This document shows positions 1 to 13,400 of a stretch of 64,000 nt of DNA, piece after piece (position 1 is the first letter of the stretch; each line of letters begins with the position of its first letter). The notes beneath the pieces were generated by a model that saw only the letters and a list, made by a program, of their open reading frames with translations, was not told where the DNA came from and did no database searches. Location of the stretch: positions 2,924,925 to 2,988,924 of the forward strand of contig LS997566.1 in NCBI GenBank assembly GCA_000469685.2. The letters are read 5' to 3'. The DNA comes from Haemonchus contortus (Eukaryota > Nematoda > Chromadorea > Rhabditida > Trichostrongylidae). The position numbers and the translations under genes were made by a program.

Positions 1-414
1 AATCGGGAATAATTGAGGTAGGTAAACGAGCGAAAGTAAATGGTGGATCATCGCCTGTTGAGGGCGTCATATGCAACCACCACTCAAGGGTGCAGTAATT
101 GAACCTCTACAACTCCAAGTTTGCCGGTTCCTGGATGCATGACGGATGCTTTGAACCACACCAAACCAGTAAATTTTTTATTAGCAGTTCTGCAGAATTC
201 TTGTGTTACTCTGAAAATCGCTGCGCTCTGTGCTAAAATTTGGGAGAACAGGAACTCCAGATAACTTCATATGGAGCCTACCCACAATAACCTCTTTTTT
301 TCGTAAAAAATCTCTTGCTTATCTCACATAAACCTTCCCGAGCATATTTCGCAGAGAGCTTGCTAAAACTACCTCTCTAAAAATTAATCGAAAATAACCG
401 AACACACAATCACA

Positions 415-490
415 TCCAGAATCCGAACCCTTGACTTCGCAGGCATGGTCCTGGATGCTTATCCGCTACACTCCAATTACGCTGTAAAAA
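415..490 (-). repeat. tRNA-derived SINE-like segment, inverted
   Basis: On the minus strand this contains TAGCGGATAAGC followed about 35 nt later by GGTTCGGATTC, which resemble the A and B boxes of a tRNA promoter. It is the reverse complement of 1010-1085. No acceptor stem closes, so it is a tRNA-derived repeat and not a tRNA gene. Confidence 0.45.
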
Positions 491-1009
491 TGCAGCACAC
501 AGTCCAAATAGAAATTCACGGAGGCTGTGGATTGCCACGGCAAAGCCGGCTTGCCGAAGTACCCCGGTGGGCACTTCGACTCAGCAGGTGCCGAACCCAC
601 ACCTCCCTCTTGGAGGCAGTGTGCCCTGCTGAGCCGAAGTGCGGTACCGTATCGCATGCTGCTTTTATCACTAAAAATCATTGAGGCAGAGGTGACACAC
701 AAATGTCTGGCTTCAGAGAAGGGGTAAGTTTGTATAGCGATAGGTGGCAGTGAATATTGAACGCATTGGTCGCTTAGGAAAAGCTAAACACCATCAGGGC
801 ATCATTTTTACTCTCTCTTCTACCCTGTGGCTTCATGTGGCTCCTCCTGAAGCTCCATCACAGTTTTTTTGATAAATTCTCGCCACATGGTTCAGAGCAG
901 CTTCAATGAAGCTCTGTCGGATGAGCATCAGCTTCACCTGCTTCAGCTTTGATCGGACACCCTTCTAATGTAGATAATATAAAAAATATGTAATCAAATA
1001 GAACAGAAC

Positions 1010-1085
1010 CCTTCCGCTAACTGGAGCGTAGCGGATAAGCATCCAGAACCATGCCTGCGAAGTCAAGGGTTCGGATTCTGGATGT
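1010..1085 (+). repeat. tRNA-derived SINE-like segment
   Basis: Direct-strand partner of 415-490: an A-box-like TAGCGGATAAGC and a good B box, GGTTCGGATTC, at normal tRNA spacing. It sits at the inner end of the right foldback arm, so the tRNA-like module was duplicated together with the arm. Confidence 0.45.
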
Positions 1086-1233
1086 GATTGTGTGTTCGGT
1101 TATTTTCGATTAATTTTTAGAGAGGTAGTTTTAGCAAGCTCTCTGCGAAATATGCTCGGAAAGATTTATGTGAGATAAGCAAGAGATACTTACGAGAAAA
1201 AAAAATCAATGGGGGAATGTGGGCATTGTGGGA

Positions 1234-1700
1234 AACCGGACAGAAGCCCGCTCCACACTTCACGTTGCACGGTCCGAGTGCATCATAGAGGGCTTTTCCT
1301 AAGTTGACAACTCCAAATCGGCAAAGATGGAGTAGTAAGGGTTCAATTACTACACCGTCTGATTGAATGGTGGCTGAATATAAGAGGCAAAACATTTGCC
1401 TTATTACGATTTCAAACGTTGGGGTCATGACGCCCTCAACAGGTGATGACCCACCACTTACTTTCGACCGCTTACTCTATCTCAATTATTCCTAGTTGAT
1501 ATGTGGAGAACGAGGTGCGGACGTGTATTGCGAACATTTTTTTCAACATCCTTACTGTTATGAGATTCATCGATGTGTATTTTGTCGGTACAATATTAAA
1601 AAAAGGATCTTTGCTCTAAATCGAGCACATACAAGAAATAGTTTACACCCAAATCCGAACCCCTGACCTCACAATCATCGCTACAACCCTTATCCACACT
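1234..1700. repeat. Direct repeat of 14238-14830
   Basis: The stretch beginning ACCGGACAGAAGCCCGC, and the later stretch GTGGAGAACGAGGTGCGG, recur in the same order and orientation at 14238-14830. The minus strand at 1640-1700 ends in another B-box-like GGGGTTCGGATTT after CCTGACCTC, again tRNA-like. No coding potential. Confidence 0.7.
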
Positions 1701-2269
1701 TAGCTTTCAACAGCTTGAGTGGATGGCCGATGCGAATTTGTCGCGCATATCGAGCGGCATTCTCAAAGTGCCACAAAAGGTTTGCCGCGCAGCTCGCGCG
1801 AAAAATTCGCGGCCTGCTGGCACCTCGTGTCCACAGCACAGTTTTTCTCAACCTTATAACACATTTGATTCAGGGATCTCTTTAGCTATCCCACAGTTGA
1901 AGCTGGAGATTTCACTCCGTGTAAAGCGCCATTTCTCCCTTTCTTTCTCGCTCTAACTAGTCGCTGATCTCCATGTGCAGTTTTTTGTTCATCTCCATGA
2001 TAAATTACTATTTTTGCATTTTATTTTTCCTTTCTTTTTTCTTCAGTTTGTCAATCTTGGAAGCTCAACTTGTCTGCAATGCGTGTTATCTATTGCTTAT
2101 GAATAAAAAGAGATTATTTCATTGTGTTTATCAGAGGAACTGAATGAAAAACATTAACGAGTGACACTAAGTTTCATTTATTTTTATTTACCCATTACAT
2201 TTTGCATTACATGGCATGCAACAACAAAAACTTTTAATACTCCATTGTTTTAGGATATTCTCCTGAGGA
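1701..2269. other. Non-coding stretch, nothing recognised
   Basis: AT-rich sequence between repeat blocks. I see no exon with plausible splice sites and no recognisable protein. Confidence 0.5.
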
Positions 2270-3165
2270 AAGATAGTAAATATTCGAAAAAAAAGTCTCG
2301 ATGATTTGGAAAATAAGATATAAGATGAAAAGAACTGGTAAACACGCACAGATTCGAAATGGTATGGGGCAATCTAAAATTACAGACTCAGGTCCACTTC
2401 ACAGCATGATGTGCTCTCTCGATCATCAGAAGGATATTGATATCTTTGAAATAGAATGAAAAAAAAAGAAAAAAATGAAAACGACATCTAGAAAAGACAG
2501 ATTAAACCTTCAAACTGTTGGAACAAACTCCAGAAAATCGTCAAAGTTTCATTTCTCAGGTCTATCCATTCTCCCAAATGATCTGCTGTTCCATGACCTG
2601 CACTGCTCGATGCCTTCCCCACCACCACCACCACCACAACCACAACATTTTTCTCTGTTCCCTCCTAATGATATATATTTTCTTAGAAAGAACAGTAGAA
2701 ACTACGATACACACGTATGGTATATGAGCTTGGGCCCTCTCAGAAGCGTCGGACGCAGACCGTGAGCCTCGAACAGCTCGGAACGGGTTTCCCCGGCGGT
2801 CGCGGGAATGCGGTCCCACCAAGAGGTCTAGGTCCTGTTAAATCTAGTTTTTATTTTTTGGCTTACAGAAGATTGAAGCTAGGATTGAGTTCTGGTAAAG
2901 CGGTGAGCTTAGCTGCATCCAAAACACCCAAAGGGATTTGATCCCACTTTCAGGGATCGATGCTGATCAGTATGCAGCATTCCCCCCCCCCCGTCCATAC
3001 CCTATCTTCAGAATGCCTGAGGCAATCTCTTACTGTCTGAACTCTCGCACTCAGTGATCCTTATCAGTAGGAACAATAAAAGATACGGTACTGATATTGA
3101 CCACCTGCAACTGAGGGGCTCGGCTCAACGGCCGAGTCCACACTCCATATTACTGGACTCTGCCG
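2270..3165 (+). repeat. Diverged partial copy of the 3662-bp unit
   Basis: Matches the last quarter of the tandem unit (for example 5960-6827) but with many substitutions and small indels. The offset to the next copy drifts from 3662 to about 3672, partly because of extra bases around 2995-3010. It marks the left, older edge of the array. A (CAC)n tract lies at about 2615-2640. Confidence 0.75.
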
Positions 3166-6100
3166 GTGAGCCGAGGCCCCGCCCACCTCCCAGGCGGTAA
3201 CCATGTGCAACCATCGACGACACTTTTATCAAAATTGTCGAAACTGTCGTCCAGGCACATCAATTTTGAGTCGAGCGTAGTGGGTGAGGACAACCCCCAC
3301 AACGCCCGTGCCCATATTCCATATGGGACTGCTCGGCTCACTCCCCCGGTTCACCTCTGCTACATGACGTTCTACGTTACTGGTTAATTTGGCTAGAACA
3401 CGTGCACAAAGCAATGGTCGTGAGACACTGCGCGACCATTTTTAATTGGAACGGTAGGAATAATTGAGGTAGGTAAACGGGCGAAAGTAAATGGTGGATC
3501 ATCGCCTGTTGAGGGCGTCATATGCAACCACCATTCAATCAGACGGTGCAGTAATTGAACCTCTACAACTCCAAGTTTGCCGGTTCCTGGATGCATGACG
3601 GATGCTTTGAACCACCCCAAACCAGTAAATTTTTATTAGCAGTTTTGCAGAATTGTCTTCTCTACATATAATCGACGGTCAAAATTGCATTGGGAGAGAA
3701 GAAAGTGGCTAGCAAATGTAACTAATTGAAGGACTCCCTAACTCATAGATTGCGTGCTCCCATCTTCAATCGCAATTTTGCGATACGCGGCGGGTGCGGT
3801 AAGAGCGGCGCGGTAACCGGAGCCAGTGACCAGACATTATTTTAACTTCATTTTGCCATTGCTTAATAATAAAAACCAACTTCTTCCGGAATAGTTCACA
3901 ATTTACAAAAGTGACAGGTCAGCTCGTCCTTTTCTGGTTTGCTGCCAGAATAATTCTCCCATTCCTGGATTAATGACAAGACAGCTCGTCCAATTCCGAT
4001 TGAGTGGCAGGAAAGCTCGCCCCCTTTGGGATAAATATTTGGACGAATCGTCTACGTTAAAAGTGTTTTGACGACTCGTCCACTTTGAAACAAGTATCCG
4101 GTCAACTCACCCACTTTGAAACAAATATCCGGACAACTCGTGAACTTCATAACGGGTGACCGGACAACTCGTCCACTTTCAACTTGGTGTCCGGACAATT
4201 CGCCCACATTGTAATAAGTGTTTGGGCAAATCGCCCACTTTGAAATAATTGTTTGAACAACTCGTCCACTTTGAAATGAGTGTCCAGAAAGATCGTCCAG
4301 CTTATAACGGTTAACCGGACAAGTTGTCCACTTTCTAGACGGTGACCGGACATCTCTTCCAGTTCATAACGGATAACCAGACAACTCGACCACTTTCAGA
4401 TAGGTGTTTGGACGACTCGCCCATTCGAAATGAGAGCCCGGGAAGCTCGTCCACTTCATAACGGGTAACCGGACAGCTCGCCCACTCTCAAATAAGTGTC
4501 CTGACATCTCGTCCGCACTATAATGAATTGTCAGACAATTCGCTCACTTCGAATTTGGCGACTGAACAACTCGTCCATTTCAGGCCACTTATTGTCAGGG
4601 ACATGTTACTAGCGCTAGCAACGTGAGTAATATTCGTTAACTCTCGGACCGAGGATCTCACTTTTCTTATAAAACAGGTTAGCTCTGCGAATGTCGGTTT
4701 TTTCGCTGAATGAGCAATTTGCGTGTTTGCTAAATGCATAGGAAAACTTGTTTACTTTAGAAATTATGTGTTGAGGAACCGTGTTTCGTTGATCTTACTT
4801 GGAACTACATCAAACCTTGCTGGAGCATATAACTCGGCACAGAATTTGAGTTGAGCGTTATTTTTTGCTTCCGTTTTTTTCGTATCACTCCTCCCAAGTC
4901 TAGTTGTTTGCAGTTATGATAATCATATATTCAGATGCAGCTGTGGTTTCCGGTGTAAAATTTACTTTAAAGTTCAACTGATGTGGACAGTTGACTGGCA
5001 CCAAAACTTGTATGCAGGATTCTTGACGTGTGTCTGCATCCAAATTCTAGGTGTTACATATTCATATTATAGCATTTTGTTAGAACAAATCCGGGTTGTC
5101 CTCGACTAAGGTGCCGCAACTAGTCATGACATAACTAGTTGGTAGTTGCCGTGTGCTGTTGACCAATAGGAAGGGGATAACGCCACACACCACGATAGAA
5201 ACATGTTTTTATGATTGCCTCTTGGCTTATAAATTTGTAGAACGAAAAAAAAACCAGGTACACGGTGAAGGAGAATTTCTCTTTCAGCAACCAGACTATT
5301 ATTCGTCTCATGTCGTTTTTACCCTTATGCATTTGCATTTTTCACATTTTTGAAGCTCTGTGATTCCTTTTTACAGAAGCTCTTGAAGCGCCACGAGGGC
5401 TTATAAGCCCAATAGAGGAAAACCGTTACTGAAGTGTCCCGATGCGGTGTCTACAATGACGACATGTGTGCTTCCGCACTCAAAAATCTGCAAAGAACCT
5501 GGAGCGGACCAAAAGTCCCTCGTCAAGCAAAAACCAATGCTATAATGGCTCTACTGAATAAATCTCTGTGCTATTTATAGAACAACTTTGCAATGCAAGC
5601 TCGTTTTCCAATTTTCAGGCTCCAATCTCGCCTAGAAAAGACCAATATTCCTGCCAATCTAACACAGATCAGAAAAATCTCGAGCGTCCCCTTCCAACTC
5701 ATTCCCTCCATCTTTCCTGGCCTTGTAGCGCTGATTGTTGTTTGGAGATTTCCCGTACTCAACAGCTTTCAATGGCTTAGCTGGTGAGAGCGGCAGCCTG
5801 CAAGTAAATTGGTATCGTAGAGGCATGAAGGAAAGAATAATGAAGAATGAAAGAAGAAAAAAGTCAGAACCTTCGAAATATGATGGAAAGACGTAGTTTT
5901 GTTGCCAAATGATGAAAGGATCCTGTTCAAAATTTTTTAGAACGGTCAGTAAATGTTCAAGAAAACTCTCGATAATTTGGAAAATAAGATAAAAAAAAAG
6001 AAAACAGGTAAACAGACACAAATAAATTCGAAATGGTACAGGGCAATCTAGAATTTCGGAATCAGGACCACTTCCCAGCATGATGTGCTCTCTGGACCAC

Positions 6101-6827
6101 CAAGAAGGCGTTATACCTTTGAAATGAAATGAAAAAAAGGGAAAAAATGAAAACGACGTCGAGAAAAGACAGGTTAAACCTTCAAACTGACGGAACAAAC
6201 TCCAGAAAATCGTCAAAGTTTCATGTCTCTGGTTTATCCATTCTCCCAAATGATCTGCTGTTCCATGACCTGCACTGCTCGATGCCTTCCCCATCACCAC
6301 CACCACCACCACCACCACATTCTTCTCTGTTCCCTCCTAATGATATATATTTTCTTAGAAGGAACAGTAGAAACTACGATACACACGTATGGTATATGAG
6401 CTTGGCCCTCTCAGAATCGTCAGACGCAGACCGTGAGCCTCGAACAGCTCGGAACGGGTTCCACCGTCGGTCGCGGGAATGCGGTCCCACCAAGAGGTCT
6501 AGATCCTGTTAGACCTAGTTTTTATTTTTTGGCTTTTAGCGTAAAAGATTGAAGCTAGGATTGAGTTCTGGTAAAGCGGTGAGCTTAGCTGCATCCAAAA
6601 TACCCAAAGGGATTTGATCCCACTTTCAGGGATCGATGCTGATCAGTATGCAGCATTCCCCCCCCCCCTTCAGAATGCCTGAGGCAATCTCTTACTGTCT
6701 GAACTCTCGCACTCAGTGATCCTTATCAGTAGGAACAATAAAAGATACGGTACTGATCTTGATCACCTGCAATTGAGGGGCTCGGCTCAACGGCCGAGTC
6801 CACACTCCATATTACTGGACTCTGCCG
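3166..6827 (+). repeat. 3662-bp tandem unit, copy 1
   Basis: Starts at the same base of the unit as 6828 and 10490, and every landmark recurs exactly 3662 bp later. It is nearly identical to copies 2 and 3. The only difference I noticed is one short change near 4250 (ATAATTG here, ATAAGTG in the others). ORFs of 60-219 codons lie on both strands, some rich in Val or Pro from the (CAC)n tract near 6290-6320. They lack homology or coding character and simply recur with the repeat. The internal minisatellite is at about 3900-4600. Confidence 0.9.
3900..4600 (+). repeat. ~37-bp degenerate minisatellite in copy 1
   Basis: About 18-19 imperfect repeats with a core like CCGGACAACTCGTCCACTTT followed by a variable tail such as GAAATAAGTGT or CATAACGGGTAA. 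The spacing between CTCGTCCAC cores is about 36-38 nt. Two tail types partly alternate, suggesting an older higher-order unit. Confidence 0.85.
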
Positions 6828-9800
6828 GTGAGCCGAGGCCCCGCCCACCTCCCAGGCGGTAACCATGTGCAACCATCGACGACACTTTTATCAAAATTGT
6901 CGAAACTGTCGTCCAGGCACATCAATTTTGAGTCGAGCGTAGTGGGTGAGGACAACCCCCACAACGCCCGTGCCCATATTCCATATGGGACTGCTCGGCT
7001 CACTCCCCCGGTTCACCTCTGCTACATGACGTTCTACGTTACTGGTTAATTTGGCTAGAACACGTGCACAAAGCAATGGTCGTGAGACACTGCGCGACCA
7101 TTTTTAATTGGAACGGTAGGAATAATTGAGGTAGGTAAACGGGCGAAAGTAAATGGTGGATCATCGCCTGTTGAGGGCGTCATATGCAACCACCATTCAA
7201 TCAGACGGTGCAGTAATTGAACCTCTACAACTCCAAGTTTGCCGGTTCCTGGATGCATGACGGATGCTTTGAACCACCCCAAACCAGTAAATTTTTATTA
7301 GCAGTTTTGCAGAATTGTCTTCTCTACATATAATCGACGGTCAAAATTGCATTGGGAGAGAAGAAAGTGGCTAGCAAATGTAACTAATTGAAGGACTCCC
7401 TAACTCATAGATTGCGTGCTCCCATCTTCAATCGCAATTTTGCGATACGCGGCGGGTGCGGTAAGAGCGGCGCGGTAACCGGAGCCAGTGACCAGACATT
7501 ATTTTAACTTCATTTTGCCATTGCTTAATAATAAAAACCAACTTCTTCCGGAATAGTTCACAATTTACAAAAGTGACAGGTCAGCTCGTCCTTTTCTGGT
7601 TTGCTGCCAGAATAATTCTCCCATTCCTGGATTAATGACAAGACAGCTCGTCCAATTCCGATTGAGTGGCAGGAAAGCTCGCCCCCTTTGGGATAAATAT
7701 TTGGACGAATCGTCTACGTTAAAAGTGTTTTGACGACTCGTCCACTTTGAAACAAGTATCCGGTCAACTCACCCACTTTGAAACAAATATCCGGACAACT
7801 CGTGAACTTCATAACGGGTGACCGGACAACTCGTCCACTTTCAACTTGGTGTCCGGACAATTCGCCCACATTGTAATAAGTGTTTGGGCAAATCGCCCAC
7901 TTTGAAATAAGTGTTTGAACAACTCGTCCACTTTGAAATGAGTGTCCAGAAAGATCGTCCAGCTTATAACGGTTAACCGGACAAGTTGTCCACTTTCTAG
8001 ACGGTGACCGGACATCTCTTCCAGTTCATAACGGATAACCAGACAACTCGACCACTTTCAGATAGGTGTTTGGACGACTCGCCCATTCGAAATGAGAGCC
8101 CGGGAAGCTCGTCCACTTCATAACGGGTAACCGGACAGCTCGCCCACTCTCAAATAAGTGTCCTGACATCTCGTCCGCACTATAATGAATTGTCAGACAA
8201 TTCGCTCACTTCGAATTTGGCGACTGAACAACTCGTCCATTTCAGGCCACTTATTGTCAGGGACATGTTACTAGCGCTAGCAACGTGAGTAATATTCGTT
8301 AACTCTCGGACCGAGGATCTCACTTTTCTTATAAAACAGGTTAGCTCTGCGAATGTCGGTTTTTTCGCTGAATGAGCAATTTGCGTGTTTGCTAAATGCA
8401 TAGGAAAACTTGTTTACTTTAGAAATTATGTGTTGAGGAACCGTGTTTCGTTGATCTTACTTGGAACTACATCAAACCTTGCTGGAGCATATAACTCGGC
8501 ACAGAATTTGAGTTGAGCGTTATTTTTTGCTTCCGTTTTTTTCGTATCACTCCTCCCAAGTCTAGTTGTTTGCAGTTATGATAATCATATATTCAGATGC
8601 AGCTGTGGTTTCCGGTGTAAAATTTACTTTAAAGTTCAACTGATGTGGACAGTTGACTGGCACCAAAACTTGTATGCAGGATTCTTGACGTGTGTCTGCA
8701 TCCAAATTCTAGGTGTTACATATTCATATTATAGCATTTTGTTAGAACAAATCCGGGTTGTCCTCGACTAAGGTGCCGCAACTAGTCATGACATAACTAG
8801 TTGGTAGTTGCCGTGTGCTGTTGACCAATAGGAAGGGGATAACGCCACACACCACGATAGAAACATGTTTTTATGATTGCCTCTTGGCTTATAAATTTGT
8901 AGAACGAAAAAAAAACCAGGTACACGGTGAAGGAGAATTTCTCTTTCAGCAACCAGACTATTATTCGTCTCATGTCGTTTTTACCCTTATGCATTTGCAT
9001 TTTTCACATTTTTGAAGCTCTGTGATTCCTTTTTACAGAAGCTCTTGAAGCGCCACGAGGGCTTATAAGCCCAATAGAGGAAAACCGTTACTGAAGTGTC
9101 CCGATGCGGTGTCTACAATGACGACATGTGTGCTTCCGCACTCAAAAATCTGCAAAGAACCTGGAGCGGACCAAAAGTCCCTCGTCAAGCAAAAACCAAT
9201 GCTATAATGGCTCTACTGAATAAATCTCTGTGCTATTTATAGAACAACTTTGCAATGCAAGCTCGTTTTCCAATTTTCAGGCTCCAATCTCGCCTAGAAA
9301 AGACCAATATTCCTGCCAATCTAACACAGATCAGAAAAATCTCGAGCGTCCCCTTCCAACTCATTCCCTCCATCTTTCCTGGCCTTGTAGCGCTGATTGT
9401 TGTTTGGAGATTTCCCGTACTCAACAGCTTTCAATGGCTTAGCTGGTGAGAGCGGCAGCCTGCAAGTAAATTGGTATCGTAGAGGCATGAAGGAAAGAAT
9501 AATGAAGAATGAAAGAAGAAAAAAGTCAGAACCTTCGAAATATGATGGAAAGACGTAGTTTTGTTGCCAAATGATGAAAGGATCCTGTTCAAAATTTTTT
9601 AGAACGGTCAGTAAATGTTCAAGAAAACTCTCGATAATTTGGAAAATAAGATAAAAAAAAAGAAAACAGGTAAACAGACACAAATAAATTCGAAATGGTA
9701 CAGGGCAATCTAGAATTTCGGAATCAGGACCACTTCCCAGCATGATGTGCTCTCTGGACCACCAAGAAGGCGTTATACCTTTGAAATGAAATGAAAAAAA

Positions 9801-10489
9801 GGGAAAAAATGAAAACGACGTCGAGAAAAGACAGGTTAAACCTTCAAACTGACGGAACAAACTCCAGAAAATCGTCAAAGTTTCATGTCTCTGGTTTATC
9901 CATTCTCCCAAATGATCTGCTGTTCCATGACCTGCACTGCTCGATGCCTTCCCCATCACCACCACCACCACCACCACCACATTCTTCTCTGTTCCCTCCT
10001 AATGATATATATTTTCTTAGAAGGAACAGTAGAAACTACGATACACACGTATGGTATATGAGCTTGGCCCTCTCAGAATCGTCAGACGCAGACCGTGAGC
10101 CTCGAACAGCTCGGAACGGGTTCCACCGTCGGTCGCGGGAATGCGGTCCCACCAAGAGGTCTAGATCCTGTTAGACCTAGTTTTTATTTTTTGGCTTTTA
10201 GCGTAAAAGATTGAAGCTAGGATTGAGTTCTGGTAAAGCGGTGAGCTTAGCTGCATCCAAAATACCCAAAGGGATTTGATCCCACTTTCAGGGATCGATG
10301 CTGATCAGTATGCAGCATTCCCCCCCCCCCTTCAGAATGCCTGAGGCAATCTCTTACTGTCTGAACTCTCGCACTCAGTGATCCTTATCAGTAGGAACAA
10401 TAAAAGATACGGTACTGATCTTGATCACCTGCAATTGAGGGGCTCGGCTCAACGGCCGAGTCCACACTCCATATTACTGGACTCTGCCG
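6828..10489 (+). repeat. 3662-bp tandem unit, copy 2
   Basis: Second head-to-tail copy, directly abutting copies 1 and 3 with no spacer. It appears identical to copy 3 over the parts I compared. Copies this alike indicate very recent amplification, gene conversion, or an assembly duplication. Confidence 0.9.
7562..8262 (+). repeat. ~37-bp minisatellite in copy 2
   Basis: Same array as at 3900-4600, displaced by 3662 bp. Confidence 0.85.
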
Positions 10490-13400
10490 GTGAGCCGAGG
10501 CCCCGCCCACCTCCCAGGCGGTAACCATGTGCAACCATCGACGACACTTTTATCAAAATTGTCGAAACTGTCGTCCAGGCACATCAATTTTGAGTCGAGC
10601 GTAGTGGGTGAGGACAACCCCCACAACGCCCGTGCCCATATTCCATATGGGACTGCTCGGCTCACTCCCCCGGTTCACCTCTGCTACATGACGTTCTACG
10701 TTACTGGTTAATTTGGCTAGAACACGTGCACAAAGCAATGGTCGTGAGACACTGCGCGACCATTTTTAATTGGAACGGTAGGAATAATTGAGGTAGGTAA
10801 ACGGGCGAAAGTAAATGGTGGATCATCGCCTGTTGAGGGCGTCATATGCAACCACCATTCAATCAGACGGTGCAGTAATTGAACCTCTACAACTCCAAGT
10901 TTGCCGGTTCCTGGATGCATGACGGATGCTTTGAACCACCCCAAACCAGTAAATTTTTATTAGCAGTTTTGCAGAATTGTCTTCTCTACATATAATCGAC
11001 GGTCAAAATTGCATTGGGAGAGAAGAAAGTGGCTAGCAAATGTAACTAATTGAAGGACTCCCTAACTCATAGATTGCGTGCTCCCATCTTCAATCGCAAT
11101 TTTGCGATACGCGGCGGGTGCGGTAAGAGCGGCGCGGTAACCGGAGCCAGTGACCAGACATTATTTTAACTTCATTTTGCCATTGCTTAATAATAAAAAC
11201 CAACTTCTTCCGGAATAGTTCACAATTTACAAAAGTGACAGGTCAGCTCGTCCTTTTCTGGTTTGCTGCCAGAATAATTCTCCCATTCCTGGATTAATGA
11301 CAAGACAGCTCGTCCAATTCCGATTGAGTGGCAGGAAAGCTCGCCCCCTTTGGGATAAATATTTGGACGAATCGTCTACGTTAAAAGTGTTTTGACGACT
11401 CGTCCACTTTGAAACAAGTATCCGGTCAACTCACCCACTTTGAAACAAATATCCGGACAACTCGTGAACTTCATAACGGGTGACCGGACAACTCGTCCAC
11501 TTTCAACTTGGTGTCCGGACAATTCGCCCACATTGTAATAAGTGTTTGGGCAAATCGCCCACTTTGAAATAAGTGTTTGAACAACTCGTCCACTTTGAAA
11601 TGAGTGTCCAGAAAGATCGTCCAGCTTATAACGGTTAACCGGACAAGTTGTCCACTTTCTAGACGGTGACCGGACATCTCTTCCAGTTCATAACGGATAA
11701 CCAGACAACTCGACCACTTTCAGATAGGTGTTTGGACGACTCGCCCATTCGAAATGAGAGCCCGGGAAGCTCGTCCACTTCATAACGGGTAACCGGACAG
11801 CTCGCCCACTCTCAAATAAGTGTCCTGACATCTCGTCCGCACTATAATGAATTGTCAGACAATTCGCTCACTTCGAATTTGGCGACTGAACAACTCGTCC
11901 ATTTCAGGCCACTTATTGTCAGGGACATGTTACTAGCGCTAGCAACGTGAGTAATATTCGTTAACTCTCGGACCGAGGATCTCACTTTTCTTATAAAACA
12001 GGTTAGCTCTGCGAATGTCGGTTTTTTCGCTGAATGAGCAATTTGCGTGTTTGCTAAATGCATAGGAAAACTTGTTTACTTTAGAAATTATGTGTTGAGG
12101 AACCGTGTTTCGTTGATCTTACTTGGAACTACATCAAACCTTGCTGGAGCATATAACTCGGCACAGAATTTGAGTTGAGCGTTATTTTTTGCTTCCGTTT
12201 TTTTCGTATCACTCCTCCCAAGTCTAGTTGTTTGCAGTTATGATAATCATATATTCAGATGCAGCTGTGGTTTCCGGTGTAAAATTTACTTTAAAGTTCA
12301 ACTGATGTGGACAGTTGACTGGCACCAAAACTTGTATGCAGGATTCTTGACGTGTGTCTGCATCCAAATTCTAGGTGTTACATATTCATATTATAGCATT
12401 TTGTTAGAACAAATCCGGGTTGTCCTCGACTAAGGTGCCGCAACTAGTCATGACATAACTAGTTGGTAGTTGCCGTGTGCTGTTGACCAATAGGAAGGGG
12501 ATAACGCCACACACCACGATAGAAACATGTTTTTATGATTGCCTCTTGGCTTATAAATTTGTAGAACGAAAAAAAAACCAGGTACACGGTGAAGGAGAAT
12601 TTCTCTTTCAGCAACCAGACTATTATTCGTCTCATGTCGTTTTTACCCTTATGCATTTGCATTTTTCACATTTTTGAAGCTCTGTGATTCCTTTTTACAG
12701 AAGCTCTTGAAGCGCCACGAGGGCTTATAAGCCCAATAGAGGAAAACCGTTACTGAAGTGTCCCGATGCGGTGTCTACAATGACGACATGTGTGCTTCCG
12801 CACTCAAAAATCTGCAAAGAACCTGGAGCGGACCAAAAGTCCCTCGTCAAGCAAAAACCAATGCTATAATGGCTCTACTGAATAAATCTCTGTGCTATTT
12901 ATAGAACAACTTTGCAATGCAAGCTCGTTTTCCAATTTTCAGGCTCCAATCTCGCCTAGAAAAGACCAATATTCCTGCCAATCTAACACAGATCAGAAAA
13001 ATCTCGAGCGTCCCCTTCCAACTCATTCCCTCCATCTTTCCTGGCCTTGTAGCGCTGATTGTTGTTTGGAGATTTCCCGTACTCAACAGCTTTCAATGGC
13101 TTAGCTGGTGAGAGCGGCAGCCTGCAAGTAAATTGGTATCGTAGAGGCATGAAGGAAAGAATAATGAAGAATGAAAGAAGAAAAAAGTCAGAACCTTCGA
13201 AATATGATGGAAAGACGTAGTTTTGTTGCCAAATGATGAAAGGATCCTGTTCAAAATTTTTTAGAACGGTCAGTAAATGTTCAAGAAAACTCTCGATAAT
13301 TTGGAAAATAAGATAAAAAAAAAGAAAACAGGTAAACAGACACAAATAAATTCGAAATGGTACAGGGCAATCTAGAATTTCGGAATCAGGACCACTTCCC

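Larger units (their letters stand above)
1..1496. repeat. Foldback repeat with ~490-bp inverted arms
   Basis: The left arm (about 5-490) and right arm (about 1010-1496) are imperfect reverse complements. The outer ends match (GGAATAATTGAGGTAG near 5 against its complement ending near 1493), and so do the inner ends (about 290-490 against 1010-1205). The loop of about 520 bp has no recognisable gene. The left arm also matches 3450-3650 of the tandem unit, so this is part of the same repeat family. The middle portions of the arms differ, so the arms are old or were assembled from pieces. Confidence 0.7.

Noticed and set aside
3900..4600. Possible CRISPR array (regular ~37-bp repeats)
   Set aside because: The repeats are contiguous and degenerate, without unique spacers, and the DNA is clearly eukaryotic.
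5659..6318. 219-codon minus-strand ORF with a poly-Val start, repeated at 9321-9980 and 12983-13642
   Set aside because: It recurs only because the 3662-bp unit repeats, begins in a (CAC)n tract, is Phe-rich low-complexity sequence, and is broken in the diverged inverted copy. No sign of selection for coding.
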